From NCBI GenBank assembly GCA_947623755.1, contig CANQHB010000037.1, forward strand, positions 1 through 7,730: a DNA stretch of 7,730 nt, written 5' to 3'. Positions 1 to 5,898 of the stretch are shown here, one piece after another. The notes under the pieces are model-generated. The model had not been told where the DNA came from. It saw only the letters and a program-made list of their open reading frames with translations, and did not search any database. This stretch comes from an uncultured Bacilli bacterium. Its GTDB lineage: Bacteria > Bacillota_I > Bacilli_A > RF39 > UBA660. Each line of letters starts with the position of its first letter. The first letter of the stretch is position 1. The position numbers were made by a program, and so were the translations under genes.

Positions 1-2
1 TT

Positions 3-1070
3 TTAATACCAATCATGTTTTTCGCCTCTATCTAAGGCATTTATTCTTTCCATTTCTTCTTTTGTTAATTGAAAATCATAAATATCCGTATTTTCTTTAA
101 TATGTTCGGGATTAGAAGAACCTGGTATAACCACCACTCCTTTTTGTAAATTCCACCGCAAAATAACTTGGGCTGAAGATACATTATGATTACTTGCAAT
201 TTTAACTATTTCATCATCATTTAAAAGTTCACTAGTATGCCCTCTTCCACCAAATGGATACCAACCCTGCACCACTATGTCTAAATTTTGAATATATGGA
301 ATAATCTCATTTTCTTGATAATAAGGATGAATTTCATTTTGGACCAGTGCTGGTTTAATATTTACTTGAGGTAAAAACTCTTTTAACTCTTCTACATACC
401 AATTAGATAAACCTAAAGAATGAATATCCCCCTTTTCCACATATTTTTCCATCACTTTGTAAGCTTCAATATCTAAGTTTCCAGGATGGTGTAAAAGCAT
501 CATATCAATATAACCAATATCTAATTTCTTTAAAGCTAATTCTATGGCTTCTTCCGGTTTATCATATTGAGTTGGATAAATTTTAGTAATCACAAATATT
601 TCTTCTCTAGGTATTCCCGAATCTCTTATCGCTTTCCCTATTTCTTCTTCATTTCCATACATATAAGCCGTATCAATTAATCTTACTCCGGAAGCTAAAG
701 CGCTTGCTACGGCCTCATAGCAAGTATCTCCCGTTAAGCTATAAGTACCTAGGCCATTTAAAGGCATAACATAACCACTATTTAAAGTCACTTGCTTTTT
801 TTCTATATTAAAATCGATATTTTGGTAATTAGCATTTAAAATATTATTATTCATCTTCTTACTTTCCTTTACATTATCAAAAACTTTAATACCCAATATT
901 TTTATAATAATTCCGGTATCATATCCGCTTTTAGCATTAGTATTTATTTTATGTACCCTACTTATTTGATACACCAATGCTTTATATTCTACCGTTCCCC
1001 CATCTTTTAAATGAAAGGGAATAGGTATAAATAAAATTAGTATTAAAATAATAATTAATTTCTTTTTCAT
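3..1070 (-). CDS. Aldo/keto reductase with N-terminal membrane-anchored domain
   Basis: Predicted NAD(P)H-dependent aldo/keto reductase of 355 aa, acting on an unknown carbonyl. Residues 1-19 are a Lys-capped hydrophobic anchor. Residues 20-68 are a small domain (LKDGGTVEYKA, then GIIIKILGIKVFDNV) that I recall as a separate small protein of unknown function in Firmicutes. Residues 88-355 form the reductase barrel. The catalytic tetrad is D133, Y138 (DTAYMYGNEE), K163 (ITKIYP) and H194 (LLHHPG). The cofactor-phosphate loop near 315-325 reads IPGSSNPEHI, with Gly where many relatives have Lys. The start overlaps the upstream hydrolase stop by four bases (ATGA), which implies translational coupling. 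No strong ribosome site precedes this start. A better one precedes an internal ATG at 852-854, which would give a 283-aa reductase of normal family length. It is the last operon gene seen; the stop is at the window edge, so more genes could follow. Reductase call is firm, topology is not. Confidence 0.9.
   Translation of the reverse strand: MKKKLIIILILILFIPIPFHLKDGGTVEYKALVYQISRVHKINTNAKSGYDTGIIIKILGIKVFDNVKESKKMNNNILNANYQNIDFNIEKKQVTLNSGYVMPLNGLGTYSLTGDTCYEAVASALASGVRLIDTAYMYGNEEEIGKAIRDSGIPREEIFVITKIYPTQYDKPEEAIELALKKLDIGYIDMMLLHHPGNLDIEAYKVMEKYVEKGDIHSLGLSNWYVEELKEFLPQVNIKPALVQNEIHPYYQENEIIPYIQNLDIVVQGWYPFGGRGHTSELLNDDEIVKIASNHNVSSAQVILRWNLQKGVVVIPGSSNPEHIKENTDIYDFQLTKEEMERINALDRGEKHDWY
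855..1070 (-). other. N-terminal KDGGTVEYKA-type domain fused to the reductase
   Basis: This is the first 72 codons of the reductase gene. They encode a hydrophobic anchor followed by a compact domain with LKDGGTVEYKA, an H40 region, GYDTG and an ILGIKVFDNV end. From memory, the same block occurs alone as a short secreted or membrane-anchored protein of unknown function in Firmicutes. It ends a few residues before an internal ATG and a normal-length reductase. I see an in-frame join of two units; the function of this block is unknown. Confidence 0.55.
862..870 (-). promoter_or_regulatory. Internal ribosome site ahead of a second reductase start
   Basis: The minus strand reads AAAGGAAAG here, with AAGGA ten bases before the in-frame ATG at 852-854. 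The match is better than anything ahead of the annotated start at 1068-1070. Initiation here would give a 283-aa soluble reductase without the membrane anchor. It could be a second start, the main start, or a chance purine run. Confidence 0.4.
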
Positions 1071-2059
1071 CTTAAATTATCCCTAAAAAATTTTTCAATC
1101 TTTTGAAATGGAATTATATCTTTATTATCATACAAATCTGTATGAACCGCCTTAGGAATAATCATTAATTCTTTATTATCCGTATAATTACTATTTGTTA
1201 TCATATTTTGATAAGCGTCCCGACTAAAATAACAAGAATGTGCTTTTTCTCCATGTATCATTAAAACTGCACTTCTAATCTCATTACTATACTTTAAAAT
1301 AGGTTGATTTATAAAAGACATACACCCTATTTTATTCCATCCGCCATTTGAATTTAAACTTCTTTTATGATATGCTCTACCTTTATAATATTCACTATAA
1401 TCTTTAACATAAAATGGAACGTCTTCAGGGGTTGGTAAATCTAGACACCCTCCACCTAGTTCATACTTACCGCTTTTATAATCAACTATTCTTTGCTGAT
1501 TAAGATTTTTCTTCATTTCGTATCTTGCTTCTTCATTATCTCCACTATCAAAATAGCCATTAGCATTTACTCTTGCCATATCATACATAGTTGCAGTAAC
1601 TGTTGCTTTAATGCGGGTATCGAGGGCAGCCACATTAAGGGCCATTCCACCCCATCCACAAATCCCCACAACTCCAATTTTTTCGGCATCAACATTAGGA
1701 AGTGTAGACAAGTAATCAATAGAGGCTTGATAATCTTCCGTATTAATATCAGGTGAAGCCATATATCTTGGCATTCCCCCAGATTCTCCGGTAAATGATG
1801 GGTCAAATGCAATTGTAAGAAATCCTCTTTCTGCTAATTCCTGAGCATATAAACCACTTGCTTGTTCTTTTACAGCGCCAAAAGGACCACATACACTTAT
1901 AGCAGCTAGCTTCCCTTCATAATTTTTTGGCTCATACAAATCAGCCGCTAGCGTTATCCCATAACGATTATGAAAAGTTACTTTTTTATGTGTTACTTTA
2001 TCACTTTTGGGAAATGTCTTATCCCAAGTACTCTCTAAATTTAATTTTTCTTCTTCCAT
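1067..2059 (-). CDS. Alpha/beta hydrolase with Cys nucleophile (YcjY/dienelactone-hydrolase-like)
   Basis: Predicted cytoplasmic alpha/beta-hydrolase of 330 aa with no signal peptide. Strand and oxyanion regions appear as SVCGPFGAVKEQ (55-66) and AFDPSFTGESGG (84-95). The nucleophile elbow is G-I-C-G-W-G-G at 132-138, which puts C134 where Ser usually sits, as in dienelactone hydrolase. The probable catalytic His is H306 (IPKAVHTDLYDN). A MIHGEKAHS segment (267-275) sits where the acid loop is expected, but I cannot place the acid residue with confidence. From memory, the elbow, TATMYDMARV and HGEKAHS blocks are shared by a family of hydrolases annotated only generally, so the Cys is probably a family trait, not damage. 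A GGAGG site at 2066-2070 shares a base with the upstream flavodoxin TAG stop, and the gene's own TGA overlaps the reductase ATG. Substrate unknown; ester, lactone or peroxide chemistry is possible. Confidence 0.87.
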   Translation of the reverse strand: MEEEKLNLESTWDKTFPKSDKVTHKKVTFHNRYGITLAADLYEPKNYEGKLAAISVCGPFGAVKEQASGLYAQELAERGFLTIAFDPSFTGESGGMPRYMASPDINTEDYQASIDYLSTLPNVDAEKIGVVGICGWGGMALNVAALDTRIKATVTATMYDMARVNANGYFDSGDNEEARYEMKKNLNQQRIVDYKSGKYELGGGCLDLPTPEDVPFYVKDYSEYYKGRAYHKRSLNSNGGWNKIGCMSFINQPILKYSNEIRSAVLMIHGEKAHSCYFSRDAYQNMITNSNYTDNKELMIIPKAVHTDLYDNKDIIPFQKIEKFFRDNLR

Positions 2060-2069
2060 TTTTATCCTC

Positions 2070-2732
2070 CTAATAATTTATATTATTAACCCAATTACTA
2101 ACTTCATTCTGACTTACACTAGCTGAAAATCTATTTCCCTCTAGCCAAGTAATATTTTCCTTATAATTTTTTAAAGTATTCATACTATCCGTAATAGGAG
2201 TACTAGCCGACGTACAAAAAGGAATAATCGTCTTACCATCAAGCTTATAACTATCTAAAAATGTTAAGATTATTTTGGGAACATCTCCCCACCAAATAGG
2301 ATACCCTAAATAAATTATATCATAAGAATTAGTATTTATATTATTAGCTATTTCCGGTCTTGCATTAGCATTATTTTGTTCTTTGCTTGCTCGCGAGTTA
2401 TTATTGCCATAATCTAAATCACTAGCGGTATATTTTTCTTTTGGCACTATTTCAATTAAATCTCCTCCTGTTGCCGTTTTAAGATATTCCGCTACTTTTT
2501 TCGTATTTCCAGTCGCTGAAAAATAAATGATAGCCACTTTTTTATCATTAGTTGCTTCTTTATCATTATCTTTTTCTTCTTGAGTTTCCTTATTATTTTC
2601 ATTTTCCATTGTCTTATTATCAAGATTATCAGTAGTATTCGGTTTATTATTAGAACTTATAAACCAAATTCCAACTCCTAAACTTGCCACTATAATTACT
2701 GCTATAATTAAAATTATTATTTTTTTATTCAT
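2070..2732 (-). CDS. Membrane-anchored flavodoxin
   Basis: Predicted FMN-binding flavodoxin of 220 aa. Residues 4-26 are one hydrophobic segment after MNKK, followed by a polar, acidic, low-complexity linker (27-64) and a flavodoxin domain (65-220). The phosphate loop is F-S-A-T-G-N-T at 71-77, and GYPIWWGDVP (143-152) supplies the aromatic flavin-stacking loop. Asn-rich residues 110-125 match the variable loop of long-chain relatives. There is no lipobox Cys after the hydrophobic stretch, so this looks like an uncleaved anchor or a Sec signal. By the positive-inside rule the flavin domain would lie outside the membrane, which is an inference. A GAGGG ribosome site lies about nine bases ahead of the ATG. 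It sits 20 bases after the amidohydrolase gene and 10 before the hydrolase gene, so it is probably an electron carrier or quinone-type reductase serving this operon. Confidence 0.9.
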   Translation of the reverse strand: MNKKIIILIIAVIIVASLGVGIWFISSNNKPNTTDNLDNKTMENENNKETQEEKDNDKEATNDKKVAIIYFSATGNTKKVAEYLKTATGGDLIEIVPKEKYTASDLDYGNNNSRASKEQNNANARPEIANNINTNSYDIIYLGYPIWWGDVPKIILTFLDSYKLDGKTIIPFCTSASTPITDSMNTLKNYKENITWLEGNRFSASVSQNEVSNWVNNINY

Positions 2733-2752
2733 TTTACTTTCCCTCTTTCTTT

Positions 2753-3655
2753 TTACTTTAAAATTCTTTCAAAATTTTTCCAATATATTTTTTCTTTATC
2801 TTCTTGCAAAATAGGTAATTCATCAATAGCCTGCTCAATTTCTTTAGTTGCTCCATTCGGCATAATTCCAAAAGGTGCATCCGTTCCATATAAGACTTTA
2901 TCAATTCCAAAGTAATATATTGCAAGTTCTAATGCTTTAGAATTTCCTAAGATTGCTGTATCTACATAAAATTTTTTAAATTCCTCTTTTTTATCTTTCA
3001 TTATATTCTCAATTCTACCTGCAAAAAATGGTATCATTGCCCCAGCATGATGAACAATAATTTTAATATTAGGACACTCTGTAAATATATCAGCGTTCAC
3101 TAAATCTAACATGGCTTGCGATAACTCATATTCCCAGCTAAAGACAATATTATTATCAGGTTTTCGTGGGTCAAATACCGGATGAAGTAAAACAAGTAAG
3201 CCAAGACGGGCACATTTTTTTAAAATTGGCAAGTACTCTTTATCGGCTATACTTTTTCCTAAATGTCTTGTAAATACCTGAACACCAACAAGCTCTTTTG
3301 AAGAAGCAACCTCATCTAAGATATTAAGTGCTTCTTCAACATTATTAAAAGGTAACATTCCAATTCCATAGGAAAACATATCTCTATTTTCTTTCACACA
3401 ATTTATCAGTTCTTCATTTGCCTCCCTACATAATCTTGCTGATTCTTCTGGATTACAATAATCTTCAGCATTTATATTGGCATAACTTATTACTTGTTTT
3501 GTTGTCCCATTCCATAATTTTCTTCTTACCCTTAAATCCTTTAAAGATTCAATATTTGTAAAAGCATAAGTTTTCGGTATACTAGAATCAATACTTATCA
3601 TTTTCTTATAGTAATTTGGTAATAATACATGAGCAAATATATCAATTTTTTTCAT
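2753..3655 (-). CDS. Amidohydrolase-2 (ACMSD-like) family protein
   Basis: Predicted TIM-barrel metal-dependent hydrolase or decarboxylase of the amidohydrolase-2 family (PF04909-like), 300 aa, cytoplasmic. The N-terminus reads IDIFAH (4-9), where the family usually has H-x-H, so the first metal ligand is F7 and only H9 remains. Other expected ligands are present: H158 (LLHPV), H203 (VHHAG) and D259 (YGTDAPFG). From memory, an F-x-H version recurs in a subgroup of this family, so this may be a mononuclear-site variant and not an inactive protein. An AAAGGAAG ribosome site precedes the ATG by about nine bases. The gene lies 42 bases downstream of the TetR gene and 20 upstream of the flavodoxin, within the same operon. 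The reaction could be decarboxylation or C-C or C-N hydrolysis of a ring-derived acid; the substrate cannot be read from the sequence. Confidence 0.87.
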   Translation of the reverse strand: MKKIDIFAHVLLPNYYKKMISIDSSIPKTYAFTNIESLKDLRVRRKLWNGTTKQVISYANINAEDYCNPEESARLCREANEELINCVKENRDMFSYGIGMLPFNNVEEALNILDEVASSKELVGVQVFTRHLGKSIADKEYLPILKKCARLGLLVLLHPVFDPRKPDNNIVFSWEYELSQAMLDLVNADIFTECPNIKIIVHHAGAMIPFFAGRIENIMKDKKEEFKKFYVDTAILGNSKALELAIYYFGIDKVLYGTDAPFGIMPNGATKEIEQAIDELPILQEDKEKIYWKNFERILK

Positions 3656-3697
3656 ACTATTTCTTCCTTTCTAACTTTTTTCTTTACCCCAATAATT

Positions 3698-4315
3698 TCA
3701 TTTGATACCTCCCAATATTTTTTCTAATCCCATTTTTATCAATTCTTTATCAGTATAAAATTTATATTGAAAATTAGCTTTATTTATTGCTTCTTTCATC
3801 TTATCAGTTAGAGAAGTGTAAGGATAAATACCTACTAAAAAAGGTAATATAGTAAAGGTAATTTCTTCGGCTTCTTCATCTTTCATCTTAAAAAATTTCT
3901 CAAAGCATTGTTTTAATAAAGAAACTGATTCTTTAAATACTAATTTAAAATTCGTAATCCTTTCCACTCTACTATTAGCTTCCATTTGAAACATATTCAT
4001 TGAAATTAATTTTAACAAGATTTTTCTTTTTAAAAGTGTATCGGTAATCTTATCTATAAAATCTTCTTTTGATAATTTTGTATATGTTTTTAAAATATTA
4101 GCTAAGTCTTCATTCCAATTTAAATATTCTCTTTCAAGAAGGGCCAAAAAAATTTCTTCCTTCGTTTCAAAATAATTATAAATAGAAGTTCGCCCCACAC
4201 TTATTTGTTCACCAATTAGTTTAATATTTATATCTTTAAAATCTAGCTTTTGATATAACTTTTCACAAGCCCTAACTATCTCTTCTTTTCTCTCATCAAC
4301 CAGTCGCTTCTCCAT
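3698..4315 (-). CDS. TetR/AcrR family transcriptional repressor
   Basis: TetR-type DNA-binding regulator of 205 aa. The N-terminal helix-turn-helix runs about 8-60, with the recognition region ISVGRTSIYNYFETKEEIF at 38-56. The C-terminal ligand and dimer domain includes FTILPFLVGIYPYT (154-167), a block I recall in related Firmicutes regulators. The frame is open to an ATG at 4340-4342, but I chose the ATG at 4313-4315: a consensus AGGAGGT lies at 4325-4331, ten bases from GGAGG to this ATG. The predicted transcription start near 4346 would also leave the longer form almost no leader. It is the first gene of the minus-strand operon. A 13-base palindrome over the -35 box suggests that it represses itself and the four enzymes downstream, released by an unknown, probably reactive or aromatic, ligand. 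Confidence 0.92.
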   Translation of the reverse strand: MEKRLVDERKEEIVRACEKLYQKLDFKDINIKLIGEQISVGRTSIYNYFETKEEIFLALLEREYLNWNEDLANILKTYTKLSKEDFIDKITDTLLKRKILLKLISMNMFQMEANSRVERITNFKLVFKESVSLLKQCFEKFFKMKDEEAEEITFTILPFLVGIYPYTSLTDKMKEAINKANFQYKFYTDKELIKMGLEKILGGIK

Positions 4316-4324
4316 TTTAGTTTT

Positions 4325-4331
4325 ACCTCCT
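4325..4331 (-). promoter_or_regulatory. Ribosome site fixing the TetR start
   Basis: The minus strand reads AGGAGGT, a consensus Shine-Dalgarno sequence, ten bases (counted from GGAGG) before the ATG at 4313-4315. It lies inside the reading frame of the longer candidate start and therefore argues for the shorter 205-aa protein. Confidence 0.8.
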
Positions 4332-4352
4332 AACTGATGCATTGTTAGTATT

Positions 4353-4381
4353 ATAATACAACACTAATGACACCGTGTCAA
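4353..4381 (-). promoter_or_regulatory. Promoter of the TetR operon
   Basis: On the minus strand a perfect -35 box TTGACA (4376-4381) is followed after 17 bases by TATTAT (4353-4358). A better TATAAT at 4350-4355 would need a 20-base spacer. The predicted start of transcription near 4346 gives a leader of about 30 bases to the TetR ATG. It stands just after the terminator of the preceding regulator gene, so the operon appears to be an independent unit. Confidence 0.7.
4368..4380. promoter_or_regulatory. Palindromic TetR operator candidate
   Basis: TGACAC-C-GTGTCA is a perfect 6-1-6 inverted repeat that overlaps five of the six bases of the -35 box TTGACA. Its symmetry, its position and the TetR gene beginning about 50 bases downstream make it the likely binding site. 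A second, AT-only-like palindrome GTATTATAATAC (4348-4359) covers the -10 region, but its composition makes it weaker evidence. Confidence 0.65.
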
Positions 4382-4394
4382 TATAGTTACAAAT

Positions 4395-4418
4395 AAAAAA
4401 GGATAAAATTAATTACCC
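4395..4418 (-). terminator. Rho-independent terminator after the second XRE gene
   Basis: The minus strand reads GGGTAA, a six-base loop, TTATCC, then six Ts. The stem is six pairs with one G-U wobble. It lies 12 bases past the XRE stop and ends 14 bases before the TetR operon -35 box, exactly where insulation is needed. The stem is short, so efficiency is uncertain. Confidence 0.55.
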
Positions 4419-4430
4419 TCCCATTCTTAT

Positions 4431-4937
4431 TTAAGATAATATAAACGCAATCGTATTACAAATAACTGCAATAAAGAACATAACTCCTACAAATAAATCA
4501 GTTTTATCTTTTTTAATTTTGTATCTACTTATAAATGTAACTGAATTATAAGCACTAAGTAAACTAACTAATGCGGTCGAAGAAATATTCTTGCATACTG
4601 AAATAATAACTAATATGATAAAAAATAAGGCCATTCCTATAATCCCATACTTCATCGATTTTAAATCCATTAATTCGGTTAAATTTATAATATTTTCTTC
4701 GCTTCTTTTTTCTATATCTTTAACCTCTATTATTTCTCCCGCTAGAATATCATTTACATTTACTTCTAATATTTCACTAAGTGGTTTAAGTAAAGACATA
4801 TCCATTAAACATAAGCCTCTTTCCCACTTACTTACCGCATTTTTAGTAATTCCTAGTTTTTCTGCTAATTCTTCTTGCGTTAATTCTTTAACCTTTCTTT
4901 GGCTGGCAATAAATTTACCAATTTTTTCTTGATTCAT
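4431..4937 (-). CDS. XRE family regulator with C-terminal membrane segments
   Basis: A 168-aa protein combining a Cro/C1-type helix-turn-helix (about 5-65; LTQEELAEKLGITKNAVSKWERG) with a short charged linker and a membrane part. Hydrophobic segments lie at about 97-116, possibly 120-137, and 147-167. I chose the ATG at 4935-4937 and not the one at 4959-4961, because AAGGAG at 4946-4951 is correctly spaced for it. The gene follows the DUF4097 gene on the same strand after 73 bases with no clear terminator between, so it may be cotranscribed; a weak promoter of its own cannot be excluded. A hairpin terminator follows. The regulator is probably held at the membrane and may respond to envelope state through its hydrophobic domain, which is an inference. 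Its architecture is shared by the upstream XRE gene, though the membrane parts differ. Confidence 0.85.
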   Translation of the reverse strand: MNQEKIGKFIASQRKVKELTQEELAEKLGITKNAVSKWERGLCLMDMSLLKPLSEILEVNVNDILAGEIIEVKDIEKRSEENIINLTELMDLKSMKYGIIGMALFFIILVIISVCKNISSTALVSLLSAYNSVTFISRYKIKKDKTDLFVGVMFFIAVICNTIAFILS

Positions 4938-4945
4938 ATTTTTGG

Positions 4946-4951
4946 CTCCTT
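4946..4951 (-). promoter_or_regulatory. Ribosome site fixing the second XRE start
   Basis: The minus strand reads AAGGAG eight bases before the ATG at 4935-4937. It lies within the frame of the longer candidate start at 4959-4961, so the shorter 168-aa product is preferred. Confidence 0.65.
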
Positions 4952-5010
4952 CCCAGACCAACTATACTATTTATGCCTTAAATATTAAACATACTAGTGG
5001 TTCACTTTCT

Positions 5011-5898
5011 TTAATTATTTACCTTAATATCTCCACAATCATTTTCGATTTTTAAAGTAATATCTGCTTTTTTATAATTATTCTTAATTTTCACTTTTCC
5101 TAAATCGGTTTTAGCTTCAATAAATAATTCATTTGTTTTACCTATTTCTATATCCCCATAGTCATCTTTAATATATGAATCTTTTTTTAAATTAATATTA
5201 TCTAGTTTTATATCTCCACAATCATTTTCCAGATAAAGATAATTATTAACTGTTTTAATTTTTATATCGCCATAATTATTCTTTACTATTATATCATTTA
5301 TATTAGTAATTTTAACGTCTCCGCAGTCTTCATTTATATTTGCTCTATTAGCTTTCTCTATTTCTATATCGCCATAATTATTATCTACTTTAATAATATC
5401 GCTACCAAGTATTTTTATATCTCCTGAATCCTCTTCAATTTGAATATTAGCCTTCAAAAATTCCTCAATCGTAATATCCCCATAATCATTTCTTATCTCA
5501 ATATTTCCACTAAAATCTTCGGGTAAATATATTTCTACTTTCGCTAATTTTTGATTAAAGCAAAATCCTATACAATTTTTTTCATTTATTTTAATCTTTA
5601 AAGTATCAAAAGTAGCCTGAACCTTAGTATAATCTTTCTCTCCATAAATTACTGCCTTAATATTTTCTGTCTCTGCTTTTTTTACAAAAATTTCACTTGT
5701 TGTTGCCTCTATTACAATATTGTTAAATTTTTCTTCATACGTTTTATCTAATACTAATACCTTACTACTTTGTAATCCCATTTTAAAACCTTTAAATTTA
5801 AAACCATTTTGTAACAAATCTACAAAGAATATGGAAAGAGCTATCATCATAACTGATAATACAATAATTAAAGTAATAAGCCCTTTTCTATTTTTCAT
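5011..5898 (-). CDS. DUF4097-type membrane-anchored repeat protein
   Basis: A 295-aa protein with a basic N-terminus, one hydrophobic segment (about 7-28) and a predicted extracytoplasmic part rich in beta strands. From about 133 to the end it repeats a Gly-Asp rung (x-G-D-I-x-I) every 17-22 residues, matching the DUF4097 (PF13349) beta-solenoid often called a putative adhesin. Glycines fall at 140, 159, 176, 193, 210, 228, 248, 267 and 289. The residue before each Gly runs Y, S, Y, C, Y, C, Y, L, C. C109 and C113 add a CIGFC pair before the repeats; such Cys content is unusual for an exported protein of low-GC Gram-positives. The ATG lies inside the end of the upstream XRE gene (11-base overlap), with AAGGA at 5908-5912, so translation is probably coupled. 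In related bacteria DUF4097 proteins are tied to envelope stress; the exact role is unknown. Confidence 0.85.
   Translation of the reverse strand: MKNRKGLITLIIVLSVMMIALSIFFVDLLQNGFKFKGFKMGLQSSKVLVLDKTYEEKFNNIVIEATTSEIFVKKAETENIKAVIYGEKDYTKVQATFDTLKIKINEKNCIGFCFNQKLAKVEIYLPEDFSGNIEIRNDYGDITIEEFLKANIQIEEDSGDIKILGSDIIKVDNNYGDIEIEKANRANINEDCGDVKITNINDIIVKNNYGDIKIKTVNNYLYLENDCGDIKLDNINLKKDSYIKDDYGDIEIGKTNELFIEAKTDLGKVKIKNNYKKADITLKIENDCGDIKVNN
5017..5502 (-). repeat. Imperfect in-gene tandem repeats encoding Gly-Asp rungs
   Basis: Nine degenerate units of about 51-66 bases lie in the DUF4097 gene. At DNA level they appear as recurring ATATC(T/G/C)CC(A)-TAATTATT or -ACAATCATT blocks on the plus strand. 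Tyr and Cys units differ mainly by one base (TAT or TGT). They are protein-coding repeats that could recombine and change the number of rungs. Confidence 0.7.

Noticed and set aside
1493..1812. Open frames on both strands inside the alpha/beta hydrolase gene
   Set aside because: They lie entirely within a gene with clear family motifs, have no ribosome site or recognisable domain, and read like frame shadows rich in His and Cys.
4316..4342. Longer TetR start at the ATG at 4340-4342
   Set aside because: A consensus ribosome site lies inside this stretch and points to the ATG at 4313-4315; the predicted transcript start is only a few bases upstream of the longer start.
4591..4932. A 113-codon plus-strand frame antisense to the second XRE gene
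   Set aside because: Fully antisense to a recognisable helix-turn-helix protein, with no promoter, ribosome site or known family; its length follows from low GC.
4961..4989. Possible separate promoter for the second XRE gene (minus strand, TATAGT with TTTAAT)
   Set aside because: The -35 match is poor and the boxes are what AT-rich DNA gives by chance; readthrough from the DUF4097 gene is as likely.
4996..5006. Short hairpin AGTG-GTT-CACT after the DUF4097 gene, considered as a terminator
   Set aside because: The stem has only four pairs and no T run follows it on the minus strand.
5017..5502. Regular repeats considered as a CRISPR array
   Set aside because: Units are degenerate, in frame and encode Gly-Asp rungs of a protein; there are no identical repeats with unique spacers.
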